A stretch of 64,000 nucleotides of DNA from Paenibacillus sp. V4I7. Lineage in GTDB: Bacteria; Bacillota; Bacilli; Paenibacillales; NBRC-103111. The position numbers and the translations under genes are program-made. Below, in pieces: positions 17,507 through 25,122 of the stretch; the stretch's first letter is position 1, and each line of letters begins with the position of its first letter. The notes under the pieces are model-generated. The model saw only the letters and a list, made by a program, of their open reading frames with translations, did no database searches and was not told the origin of the DNA. The stretch lies in the NCBI RefSeq assembly GCF_030817275.1, contig NZ_JAUSZD010000002.1, positions 3,286,001 through 3,350,000 on the forward strand, read 5' to 3'.

Positions 17507-17929
17507 TTAAGTGACTGCATTCGGAAATGTTTTTCCTTGTATTTGGCGCCACATTGTCATCATATCGATCCAACCACGGTGCTCGGCAATCTTACCATCT
17601 ACTACTCGATATTGACGGTACAGCGTGACATCAATTGAATTGCCCGTTGGTGAGGTTCCAAAAAACACCCCTTTATGCGTACCTTTTACAACCATTCTTA
17701 CGATTACCTTCTCCCCTTGGGCTACGATCTCTTCCACTGTGTATTGTTTATCAGGAAATGCTTCTAATATTTTTCCAGCAAATTGTTTCAGCCCTTCTTT
17801 TGATTGATAAGAGTGCTCTTGATAATCGGTTGACAAAAATCGTTCAGTACTTTCCATATCACTTTGATTCCAAAAAGCCTCGATAAACGCTGTTATCGTT
17901 TCAATATTTTTCTGTTCAATCGTTATCAC
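17507..17929 (-). CDS. SnoaL-like ester cyclase / NTF2-fold protein
   Basis: A 140-residue alpha+beta cone protein of the SnoaL-like (NTF2) superfamily, such as ester cyclases and small hydrolases. The GUG start at 17929 has AAAGGAG 10 nt upstream. Segments typical of the family are FLSTDYQEHSYQSKEGLKQF and VVDGKIAEHRGWID. A paralogue lies immediately upstream (17972-18319) and shares even the leader sequence AAAGGAGATGTTT. The function of such stand-alone proteins is generally unknown. Confidence 0.8.
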   Translation of the reverse strand: MITIEQKNIETITAFIEAFWNQSDMESTERFLSTDYQEHSYQSKEGLKQFAGKILEAFPDKQYTVEEIVAQGEKVIVRMVVKGTHKGVFFGTSPTGNSIDVTLYRQYRVVDGKIAEHRGWIDMMTMWRQIQGKTFPNAVT

Positions 17930-17971
17930 AATAAAACATCTCCTTTGTTGTTATATGTTTGCTTTTACTAA

Positions 17972-18319
17972 TTAATTAGCTTTAATTTGTGGCAAAAGTG
18001 TCGCTGTATCGAACCAACCACGATGTTCAATAATCTTACCTTCTACTACACGAAATTCACGAAACTGAGTGGCCTTAACTGAATTGCCCGTTGGTGGATT
18101 TCCTGCAAAATCACCTTTATGTGTACCAGTCATAAATATTCTTGCTATTACCTTCTCCCCTTGGGCTATGACCTCTTCCACGGAGTAGTGCTTATCAGGA
18201 AATGCCTCCCCTATTTGTTTAGAAAAGAATTGATCTGTATGATCTAAATCACTATGATTCGAAAAAGCCTCAATAAATGCTGTTACCGTTTCAATGTTCT
18301 TTTGTTCAATCGTTTTCAT
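17972..18319 (-). CDS. Second SnoaL-like protein, with internal deletion
   Basis: A paralogue of the next gene (for example IEQKNIETVTAFIEAFSNHS against IEQKNIETITAFIEAFWNQS). It is about 115 residues because some 20 residues between the first helix and EAFPDK are missing: the sibling's DYQEHSYQSKEGLKQFAG stretch is absent while the frame is kept. That segment usually contributes to the active-site pocket, so this copy may be inactive. ATG 18319 is preferred over TTG 18325; AGGAG precedes it. It is first in the presumed operon under the GTxAC operators. Confidence 0.7.
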   Translation of the reverse strand: MKTIEQKNIETVTAFIEAFSNHSDLDHTDQFFSKQIGEAFPDKHYSVEEVIAQGEKVIARIFMTGTHKGDFAGNPPTGNSVKATQFREFRVVEGKIIEHRGWFDTATLLPQIKAN

Positions 18320-18435
18320 AATCAAACATCTCCTTTTTTGTAATTTTTAAACTGGGCGATTATGTTAAAATAACTAGTTGAGTTAGACGGGTCTATTTGT
18401 CTCCGGCTGACAAACAAACTTGTTTATGATAATAT

Positions 18436-18485
18436 GTGACTATACTGTCACCTTTATAATACGTTACCATTTAGTAACATGTCAA
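18436..18485 (-). promoter_or_regulatory. Promoter with two ArsR-type operators
   Basis: The minus-strand promoter is TTGACA (18480-18485), 18-nt spacer, TATTAT (18456-18461). Two matching 5-6-5 inverted repeats overlap it: GTTAC-N6-GTAAC (18463-18478) inside the spacer and GTGAC-N6-GTCAC (18436-18451) after the -10 box. Their centres are 27 bp apart. This is a repressor arrangement between the SnoaL-like genes and the divergent ArsR-SRPBCC gene. Confidence 0.6.
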
Positions 18486-18535
18486 GAGTGAAAAAAGCAT
18501 GCTTGTAAGCATACTTTTAAAAGGAGGCGTTCCAA

Positions 18536-19303
18536 GTAGATAACGATATATTCAAGGCACTCGCCGATCCCAGCCGTCGCACACTTTTAGATCTGCTTCA
18601 CGCAACTGATGGGCGCACGTTGAACGATCTTTGTACCCCTTTGCAAATGTCCAGATTCGGTGTAATGAAGCATCTTCATATTCTGGAGGAAGCTAACCTC
18701 ATTACCACCAGAAAAGTAGGCAGAGAAAAGCTGCATTATCTAAATTCAGTGCCCATACGGCAAATATACGACCGATGGGTGAGCAAATACGCCGAGCCCT
18801 GGGCGATCGAATTAACCTCACTTAAAAACGAATTGGAGCGTGAAACGAACATGGAGAACAAACCCCGGCATGTAAACCGAATTGCCATCAAAGCGACACC
18901 CGAGCAAGTATGGCAAGCCATTACAGATCCGGCCAAGACATCAAAGTTTTGGTACAATTGCTCGATCCGATCCAATTGGGAAATCGGATCCTCTTTCGAA
19001 CTATGGAACCCAGAGGAGAAAAAACTAGCAGCTGGGATCATTCTCGAAATGGCTCCTCCGCATAAGTTGGTGATGAGTTGGCAGTTCCCTTCCTTTCCAG
19101 ATACGGCCTCAGAGAGCCCATCACGTATTACGTGGGAAATTGATTCTCATACCGAGTTAAACGGTGTGACCCTCGTAACAGTCGTGCATGATGAATTTGA
19201 ACAGGCACTAAACACTGCCAAGATTCTTGAAATGGGTTTGCCGATTGTACTTTCAGGAATGAAGACTTTACTTGAAACTGGGTCAACACTCACTAGAGAT
19301 TAA
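18536..19303 (+). CDS. ArsR-type HTH regulator fused to SRPBCC/AHSA1 domain; start codon appears lost
   Basis: The reading frame encodes a winged helix of the ArsR type (DIFKALADPSRRTLLDLL, then MSRFGVMKHLHILEEANLIT) followed from about residue 110 by an AHSA1-like SRPBCC domain (RIAIKATPEQVWQAITDP). Total length is about 255 residues. AAGGAGG at 18520-18526 is perfectly placed for a start at 18536, but the codon there is GTA, not GTG or ATG. No other ATG/GTG/TTG occurs in frame before TTG 18620, which would delete the first third of the HTH. A single G-to-A change of a GTG start would explain this. The protein probably represses the divergent SnoaL-like genes. Confidence 0.75.
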   Translation, partial: VDNDIFKALADPSRRTLLDLLHATDGRTLNDLCTPLQMSRFGVMKHLHILEEANLITTRKVGREKLHYLNSVPIRQIYDRWVSKYAEPWAIELTSLKNELERETNMENKPRHVNRIAIKATPEQVWQAITDPAKTSKFWYNCSIRSNWEIGSSFELWNPEEKKLAAGIILEMAPPHKLVMSWQFPSFPDTASESPSRITWEIDSHTELNGVTLVTVVHDEFEQALNTAKILEMGLPIVLSGMKTLLETGSTLTRD

Positions 19304-19407
19304 TAATAGCAATTTAGCAAACGACGTTTCTGCATTAGCGTCCAAATCACGTCTCGAATAATTGGCTTGATCTTGGAAACTCTAAGTCAATGAAAGGAGG
19401 TTCAAAC

Positions 19408-19560
19408 ATGGTTGAGTACACTAATATTCAAGACAACTCCGAAGAAATAATGAATTGTATTGTTAACTGCGACACCAACACCGAGCAAGATCAGAAAAAA
19501 ATAGACAAAAACCTTTTGAACAGCATCCCGAACGAAGAAGAATATATCGATGAACCTTAA
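19408..19560 (+). CDS. Small acidic hypothetical protein (50 residues)
   Basis: An ATG preceded by a perfect AAAGGAGG with 7-nt spacing opens a 50-codon frame ending at TAA 19558-19560, followed at once by a good terminator. The peptide is hydrophilic and acidic (begins MVEYTNIQDNSEE, ends NEEEYIDEP) with two cysteines in the middle (MNCIVNCD). There is no signal peptide or membrane segment. I do not recognise a family. The signal strength at both ends makes it likely to be translated. Confidence 0.6.
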   Translation: MVEYTNIQDNSEEIMNCIVNCDTNTEQDQKKIDKNLLNSIPNEEEYIDEP

Positions 19561-19566
19561 TTCTCT

Positions 19567-19595
19567 AACCGCCTAAGATGGCGGTTTTATTTATT
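19567..19595 (+). terminator. Terminator of the small 50-residue gene
   Basis: AACCGCC (19567-19573), 6-nt loop, GGCGGTT (19580-19586), then TTATTTATT. Confidence 0.85.
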
Positions 19596-19615
19596 AATGA
19601 CTGATGAATCTCACC

Positions 19616-19850
19616 TTACTTCGTGCTTCTCTTTTCTCCCCTCCATACAAATGTAGCTGCTGCTCCTGCAGGAAGCGTGTATGAGATCCTCGATATTTCC
19701 ACTGCCGAGCGTATTCGAATCAATCCTATACGCTCCTGCCCTTACAAACTTACTCGCATACCCAAATGCATAATACTCCGGGTTATAGGAAATTGCCCCG
19801 GTCTTCTGATCGATCTTCACGAAAGAATCGTGTTTTAAAAGTGGATTCTG
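19616..19850 (-). pseudogene. GH30-type glycoside hydrolase C-terminal remnant
   Basis: The minus strand reads QNPLLKHDSFVKIDQKTGAI, then SYNPEYYAFGYASKFVRAGA and YRIDS, the conserved end of the GH30 catalytic barrel. After NIED the frame shifts, and the neighbouring frame gives SYTLPAGAAATFVWRG up to a TAA at 19616-19618. That is the C-terminal strand of the GH30 beta-sandwich. The catalytic residues and all upstream parts are missing, and an internal deletion joined the two pieces. It lies downstream of the big secreted protein gene, which may once have been its operon partner. Confidence 0.7.
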
Positions 19851-19880
19851 AACTGCTGATCCGCGGCTCCTCCGACTATA

Positions 19881-19916
19881 AAAAAATGGGCAGGAATAAT
19901 CCCCTGCCCATTTTTT
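19881..19916. terminator. Strong bidirectional terminator
   Basis: AAAAAATGGGCAGG (19881-19894) and CCTGCCCATTTTTT (19903-19916) are perfectly complementary. On the minus strand it ends the large secreted-protein transcript. Confidence 0.9.
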
Positions 19917-20045
19917 TCCTATTTATTAAGGTACGGATGTTATAACAAAGGATTCCCAAGCTCCTCCAACTGAGGTTCTATTGGCAACCAGTGTGGTCTT
20001 TATCAATGGCCGGATGCTTTTGCATCTACAATACGTTAATGTTCT

Positions 20046-23000
20046 TTACTGCGCGGACCAACTTTCGATCAAAGCGTTAGCGTCAGCCGTGAGGATGGAC
20101 TTTACTGTTTCGGAGACGTTATCCTCCATCGACTTGTTATTCAGATGCTTCAGGAAATCCTGCATATGTTTGACCGCTTTGTCTTTGTCGCCTTTGTCCA
20201 ATTGATGCAGCGCCTGATCCAAGCTGTTGCGCAATTGGTTAACTAGAGGTCCCTTCAATTCGCCGGCTTTGGCATAGCGGTCAATCAAGCTGGACAATCC
20301 TTCGGGGGTGGCTGCAATGGTAAATCGGACAGATTCATCCGTCTTATTGCCGGCCTGATCGATGATAACGATTTTCAGCGTATGGAGGCCAAGCTTGCCG
20401 GCCAAATCAATGGAAGCGCCGTTGTCCAAACGCTTTCCGTCCAGGGTGAGCTCCTGACTCGCTATGCCGGACAGTGGATCGCTCGCATTCAAAAGCAGCG
20501 TAATCGAACGGTCGTCGGAGAAAACAGCGCCATCCGCAAGCGGTTCCCCGTTTGCCGTCAGTACAAAGGCCGGCTTCGTTTTATCAATCTGGACGCTTAG
20601 CTCCTTCGTTTGCTCCATGTTACCTGCAGCGTCAGCTGAACGGAACTGCAGACGATACACACCTTCATTCTTGAAGGAGATAGGCCCGGCATAGGTTTGC
20701 CATTCCGTGTTATCCCCCACCTTGTATTCCGTTTTCACTACAGCGGAGAGATCGTCATGTGCCGTCAGTGCGACGGACCCATCCGTGTTTAGCCAGCCGT
20801 TTCGCGTTTCGGGTTCGATTCGCGCTTCTGTCTTAGGAGGAGTCACATCTTGCGGATCTACTACTAAGGCCGGTGCCGATATCATAAACTTGCGGGAGTT
20901 CGGGTCTGTTCCCTTTGTCTTTACAGCAACTTTGGATACATCGGTTATGCTGCTTTGTAAAGTATAGCTTGTTGCGCCTGCCGGTAAGTCAACAAGTACC
21001 GTTGTGCCATTATTAACTGTATAACCCTCGCTTAAGTCATTTGCATCCCATTTCACCATTTTAGCTGAGTCGTTAGTTTCAATAACAAGATTCTGTGGAG
21101 GCGTTGGCGCATTAAACACTTGAACCTGTGTAAGGCGTGGAGGTCCTGTTAGATCCGTGCCGGAATTGCCACCGGATGTGTTCTCTACCGTTACTTTGAT
21201 ATATCTGGAATGATAGGTCTTACCGAGATTAATTGGATAGGAACCATCTTCTGAATCAGTTCCTCCATTATTGTTGCCTGTTGCATACGTATAACCTTGA
21301 GCAGTCTGTCTATCCACTTGTTTAAACGTCATTGCGTCAAATTCAGCGGCCGATGTATGGTTTCCAAAATCATCAGATACATAAACGGTCGCACCTTTTA
21401 ACCTGGTGGATTTTGCAAATAGTCTTAATTGGCTAAAATCCATGTCCTGGCCAAGGTCAATGACGAAGCTGCCTTTTCTCTCTCCATCGGTACCCAGCCA
21501 TGAATAATTTCCGATTTGATTCAGATTGGAGACGTTGGTAACATGCCATTTTGTCGGGTCTTCCAATACACCGCTCACCAGTTTGTTTGCATTGCCGTAT
21601 TCGTTAGCCATAGCAGATTGTATCTGAATCGAGTTGGCGCCTTCTGCCCGGCCTACGTTATACGCTTTTTTATGAAGTGCAAGGTTTACAGAAGACAAAC
21701 CTGATGCCACCTTGCTGATGGTGATATCGGCAAGTTGAAGCGAAGCGTCATAGGCAGAGTTGGTTCCGTTAGCGGAGCTGCGGTAAATGCCCCATTTGGG
21801 ACGCAAATATTGATCAAATGCAGCTGGATACTCTGTCTCGAAGCCGCCGACTCTTTCCGGTCTTCTCCATATGTCTTTCGTACCATCGCTTGCACCTTTG
21901 TTTGTAAACACTTGATAAACATCCGTGCTGTCAAAAGTGTATACCTTACCGGTTACCCTATCCGTTATCTTAATGGTGAACCAGCCGCTATCCGAAATAA
22001 GCGCGTTAAGCTCTACCTTAATCCAATGGCCATCGATTTCTTTTAACGGAATTCGCATCATGGTCTTATCGCCGTCATATCGGTTATGATTCACGACCAG
22101 ATCCCTGCTGTTCGTGCCCGAAATCGACATCGCTAGGATATAGGCGCCGTTTTCTCCGCCGTTGTTTCCGCCTGGTAACGTATCAGCTGCTTGGCGATTC
22201 ACAGCCTTCAACTGGAAGATATGTCGGAAATTTGACTGATTCCATTGGTTGCCATCCGGAATATTCCAGAGCCATTCATAGGAAACCAAGTCGCCTTCAT
22301 AGGCTACAAAATCGCCGTTTGAATCTTCGCTGGGGCGAATTTCAATTCGCTGCCTGTCCGTGAAAGCCGCACCGTCAACCACATAACCAAAATTTCGGTC
22401 AAAAACACCTTTATGGGCATACTCACCGTCGCGAACCTTATCAAGGAATTCATTATTCAAACCTCTACCATTGGCAATGACTTTGAAGACATTTTTTTGC
22501 AAGGTACTGTCCCCAATGCTCTTAATATGGTCGTCGGCCGCAGTCGCCTGAGGCTGATTTCCGTAAAATTCGTGGTAAGCGTCTCTAATCCTTTTGGTCA
22601 CGCCTTCTACCGGCTCATCCGTCCCCATTGCGCCGCCTAGTATGTTATATGGTGATACGCCTTCAATTGCATTCATCTTGATCGTCTTGTCATTTGCGCC
22701 ATAACCGCGGGCTGTTACGTTCAGTGCAAATATGGATGGGTTGCCGTTGTTAAAATGGAAGGTGAATTCATTCGTACCGAGTGACAGTTTGGCAAGGTAT
22801 GGGAGTGTGAATGTAACTGTGCTGCCATTTAACGTGTAATCGATATTCGGACGTAGCGTAGTATCGCCTCTGGCAATGCTCGTTAGCGTCTGTCCGCTAG
22901 CAAGATTTATATTAGTAGATTTAGGTGCGACCTGATCCCATGTACTGTAGGTATCCTTAGCCGGTACCAGTGCGGTTGCGTTAAATACCGAATCTTTGCC

Positions 23001-23744
23001 GTAGATAGCCAAGCCGGATATACCCATCATCGAACTGGTATCATTCGCGCGCTTATCGCTGGGACCAACTAGTACCGTATTGATCATCACATATCGGGCT
23101 GTAAACGGATATAGGAATGTTTTCGTATCATAGCCCCATTTTTGTCCTTTGTAAGTGACATAAGACCATAACCCCTCCGTTTCCGTCCCGCCGGCCAGCG
23201 TCCAGCCGTTTGCCTTCCAATTGTAATTGTTCGCTGTGTCGGAGGCCGTGGGTGCACTTGCCCAAGAATTAGGATCATTTGTGTAATAAACCTCAAATCT
23301 TGTCGCATTGCTTTGGATATTTGCAATTGTATTGGGTATTTCAAGGTAAAGTTTATCAATCGTTTTAGGAGCGCCTAAGTCGAGGGTTAATGCCAGCGAG
23401 GATGGCGAATAGTTACTCATATAGACATTTGAGCTTGAATTTCGCCAGTAGCCGCTGCCTCCCGATCGCAAAGCGTCTACCCCAGGATGATCAGCAGTTT
23501 CTGAACTTACCTTGAGATTCACGCCTGCTTGAGGTGTAAAACGAGACGGAGCCAACAGGTTGACTGAACCGGTTGCTGAGGGATTATAAACAGCATCCGT
23601 TACTGAAGAGTTGGGTTCGTTGATATCTTGCGTATTGGCATGAACCGTTGATGCTGGAAGAACGGACAGATTAACAAACGAAAATGCAAGTGCAAATGAA
23701 AGAACTGAGCTTACTATCTTTTTTTGAACTTTTTGCTTAAACAT
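20046..23744 (-). CDS. Large secreted multidomain carbohydrate-active protein (lyase-like, discoidin, Ig-like domains)
   Basis: A 1232-residue exported protein. A Sec signal peptide (charged start, hydrophobic VLSFALAFSFVNLSVLPAS, cleavage near VHA-N) is followed by a discoidin-like region (about 55-250) and an X2/Ig-like module (NLASGQTLTSIARGDTTL, about 275-345). Residues about 360-690 form a jelly-roll domain with RHIFQLKAV and PKWGIYRSS segments, as in heparinase-like polysaccharide lyases. Then come an F5/8 type C domain (about 695-880), an FN3-like stretch, two Ig-like repeats (NGWLNTDGSVALTAHDD) and a C-terminal helical module. It probably binds and cleaves an acidic polysaccharide outside the cell. 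Substrate is not readable. ATG 23744 has a weak site (AGGAGGC nearby). A cre box lies upstream. Confidence 0.8.
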   Translation of the reverse strand: MFKQKVQKKIVSSVLSFALAFSFVNLSVLPASTVHANTQDINEPNSSVTDAVYNPSATGSVNLLAPSRFTPQAGVNLKVSSETADHPGVDALRSGGSGYWRNSSSNVYMSNYSPSSLALTLDLGAPKTIDKLYLEIPNTIANIQSNATRFEVYYTNDPNSWASAPTASDTANNYNWKANGWTLAGGTETEGLWSYVTYKGQKWGYDTKTFLYPFTARYVMINTVLVGPSDKRANDTSSMMGISGLAIYGKDSVFNATALVPAKDTYSTWDQVAPKSTNINLASGQTLTSIARGDTTLRPNIDYTLNGSTVTFTLPYLAKLSLGTNEFTFHFNNGNPSIFALNVTARGYGANDKTIKMNAIEGVSPYNILGGAMGTDEPVEGVTKRIRDAYHEFYGNQPQATAADDHIKSIGDSTLQKNVFKVIANGRGLNNEFLDKVRDGEYAHKGVFDRNFGYVVDGAAFTDRQRIEIRPSEDSNGDFVAYEGDLVSYEWLWNIPDGNQWNQSNFRHIFQLKAVNRQAADTLPGGNNGGENGAYILAMSISGTNSRDLVVNHNRYDGDKTMMRIPLKEIDGHWIKVELNALISDSGWFTIKITDRVTGKVYTFDSTDVYQVFTNKGASDGTKDIWRRPERVGGFETEYPAAFDQYLRPKWGIYRSSANGTNSAYDASLQLADITISKVASGLSSVNLALHKKAYNVGRAEGANSIQIQSAMANEYGNANKLVSGVLEDPTKWHVTNVSNLNQIGNYSWLGTDGERKGSFVIDLGQDMDFSQLRLFAKSTRLKGATVYVSDDFGNHTSAAEFDAMTFKQVDRQTAQGYTYATGNNNGGTDSEDGSYPINLGKTYHSRYIKVTVENTSGGNSGTDLTGPPRLTQVQVFNAPTPPQNLVIETNDSAKMVKWDANDLSEGYTVNNGTTVLVDLPAGATSYTLQSSITDVSKVAVKTKGTDPNSRKFMISAPALVVDPQDVTPPKTEARIEPETRNGWLNTDGSVALTAHDDLSAVVKTEYKVGDNTEWQTYAGPISFKNEGVYRLQFRSADAAGNMEQTKELSVQIDKTKPAFVLTANGEPLADGAVFSDDRSITLLLNASDPLSGIASQELTLDGKRLDNGASIDLAGKLGLHTLKIVIIDQAGNKTDESVRFTIAATPEGLSSLIDRYAKAGELKGPLVNQLRNSLDQALHQLDKGDKDKAVKHMQDFLKHLNNKSMEDNVSETVKSILTADANALIESWSAQ

Positions 23745-24331
23745 TTAAAAGCCTCCTATTTTCGTAATATTAAACGTCTACGGTTTCTGAGCTTAATTGT
23801 TCGGAGGCGCCCGATTAAGCGCGTGTTCTGAGCTTAATCGTCAATCGCGCATGGCACCGTCTGCTGAGAAGTAAATGCGGCATCTCACTCGATCCCGTAC
23901 TTAAAAACGATTCTGCTTACAACAGATAAAATCAGGCTTACCTTCTTCTCATTATGAACCCCTTCTTTCCTCATTTTCGCAAGACTAGTAAACGCTTTCA
24001 ACTACCATCATAATGAATCGTTGAAATTTCTGTATTAGTTAATTTATGATGCACATGGAGTTTTTTACGATTTTACATGCCGCTGATCCCGTACACAGTA
24101 AGCAAAGCGAAAATACTCAACCTCCCCGACGGTAAATAACCGGCTTATTCAAAAAAACCAAGCTTCCTCTTGCTGTCGCCTCATGCCCAACGTAACGGAA
24201 ACTTTGGTTATAACGGTTGTTTCGTTGGAAATGAAATGAAGTGATCTGTTAAGCTTTTCCATGGGGGATATAGCCCAGGCAATGGTTTCATTTTGAAATA
24301 AAAATACCGCCATCATAAAGGAGGAAATAAC
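23745..24331. other. Intergenic region with a 16-bp direct repeat
   Basis: No convincing gene. TTCTGAGCTTAATTGT (23785-23800) recurs as TTCTGAGCTTAATCGT (23826-23841), 41 bp apart, in the leader of the large secreted-protein gene. A cre box is annotated separately. The part from 24060 to 24300 contains only weak inverted repeats. Confidence 0.4.
23987..24000 (-). promoter_or_regulatory. Catabolite-responsive element (cre) for the secreted protein gene
   Basis: TGAAAGCGTTTACT on the minus strand matches the CcpA box TGWAANCGNTNWCA except for the final base. It lies about 243 bp upstream of the gene, so carbon catabolite control of this carbohydrate-active protein is likely. Confidence 0.6.
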
Positions 24332-24889
24332 ATGCTGAAAATCGCAATCATTATTGGCAGCACGCGTCCAGGACGCAGAGGTGAAGCCGTCGCTCGATGG
24401 ATTCACGAGATCGCACAAAAACGCAGTGACGCTGAATACGAAATCGTGGATATCGCCGATTTTAATTTACCGCTATATGATGAACCAAAGCCGCCTATGT
24501 TGGCTCAATACACGAAGCCGCATACGGTGGCATGGTCGAAAGCAATCCATAAGTATGATGGCTTTGTTTTCGTAACGCCCGAATATAATCATGCGATCTC
24601 TGGAGCGCTCAAAAACGCCATTGACTTTCTTTTTAATGAATGGAAAGATAAGGCGGCAGGTATCGTCAGCTATGGCGGTGGCACAGGCGGCGCTCGTGCA
24701 GCAGAAAACCTGAGACTTATCTTGGGTGAACTGCATGTGGCTGACGTACGTGCTCAGGTCACCCTTTCGCTTTTCACAGATTTTGAAAACTATAGCATTG
24801 TGAAGCCCGCACCTCATCAGGAAGCAGCCGCCAACACGTTGTTCGATCAAGTCGTCGCCTGGAGCAGCGCTTTAAAAACATTGCGTTAA
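24332..24889 (+). CDS. NADPH-dependent FMN reductase family protein
   Basis: A flavodoxin-like protein of 185 residues, clearly paralogous to the one at 16904-17440. It shares IGSTRPGR, PEYNHAISGALKNAIDFL, AAGIVSYGGGTGGARAAENL and LFTDFENYS. ATG 24332 is preceded by AAAGGAGG with 7-nt spacing. It is transcribed alone and ends in a strong terminator. Expected activity is NADPH-dependent reduction of FMN, quinones or azo/chromate compounds; the true substrate is unknown. Confidence 0.88.
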   Translation: MLKIAIIIGSTRPGRRGEAVARWIHEIAQKRSDAEYEIVDIADFNLPLYDEPKPPMLAQYTKPHTVAWSKAIHKYDGFVFVTPEYNHAISGALKNAIDFLFNEWKDKAAGIVSYGGGTGGARAAENLRLILGELHVADVRAQVTLSLFTDFENYSIVKPAPHQEAAANTLFDQVVAWSSALKTLR

Positions 24890-24908
24890 ACTCCAACTAA
24901 CCGAATAC

Positions 24909-24960
24909 AAACAAGCAAGCTGCATAGGGTTCGCCTGATCCAGCTTGCTTGTTTGCTTTT
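24909..24960 (+). terminator. Terminator of the FMN reductase gene
   Basis: AACAAGCAAGCTG (24910-24922) pairs with CAGCTTGCTTGTT (24941-24953), followed by TGCTTTTG. Confidence 0.8.
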
Positions 24961-25019
24961 GTTCGCTCGATCCAGCTTGTTTGCTATTGTTCCCCGGATT
25001 CCCTCTCCACTGCCTTATA

Positions 25020-25060
25020 TTACTTCTAAGTAACTATATGACCTCAAAGTGCGTACTTTT
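25020..25060 (+). promoter_or_regulatory. Two-part operator upstream of the PRISE reductase gene
   Basis: TTACTT-CT-AAGTAA (25020-25033) is a perfect inverted repeat. AAAGTGCGTACTTTT (25046-25060) contains AAGT-GCGT-ACTT. Both elements recur in the same order before the aldo/keto reductase gene (39667-39723). The TACTT/AAGTA half-sites suit an HxlR-type regulator such as the one encoded at 26251-26625. Confidence 0.55.
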
Positions 25061-25122
25061 CATTCAACAATTCAAAGTGCACAATGATCATGAAACCACC
25101 AAGGAGTAGGAGAGGATATTTT

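Noticed and set aside
19611..19820. 69-residue minus-strand frame as a real small gene
   Set aside because: It is the GH30 C-terminal relic with a frameshift, not an independent gene.
24149..24418. 89-codon minus-strand frame overlapping the FMN reductase start
   Set aside because: No ribosome binding site, covers the 5' end of a clear gene on the other strand, and no recognisable protein.
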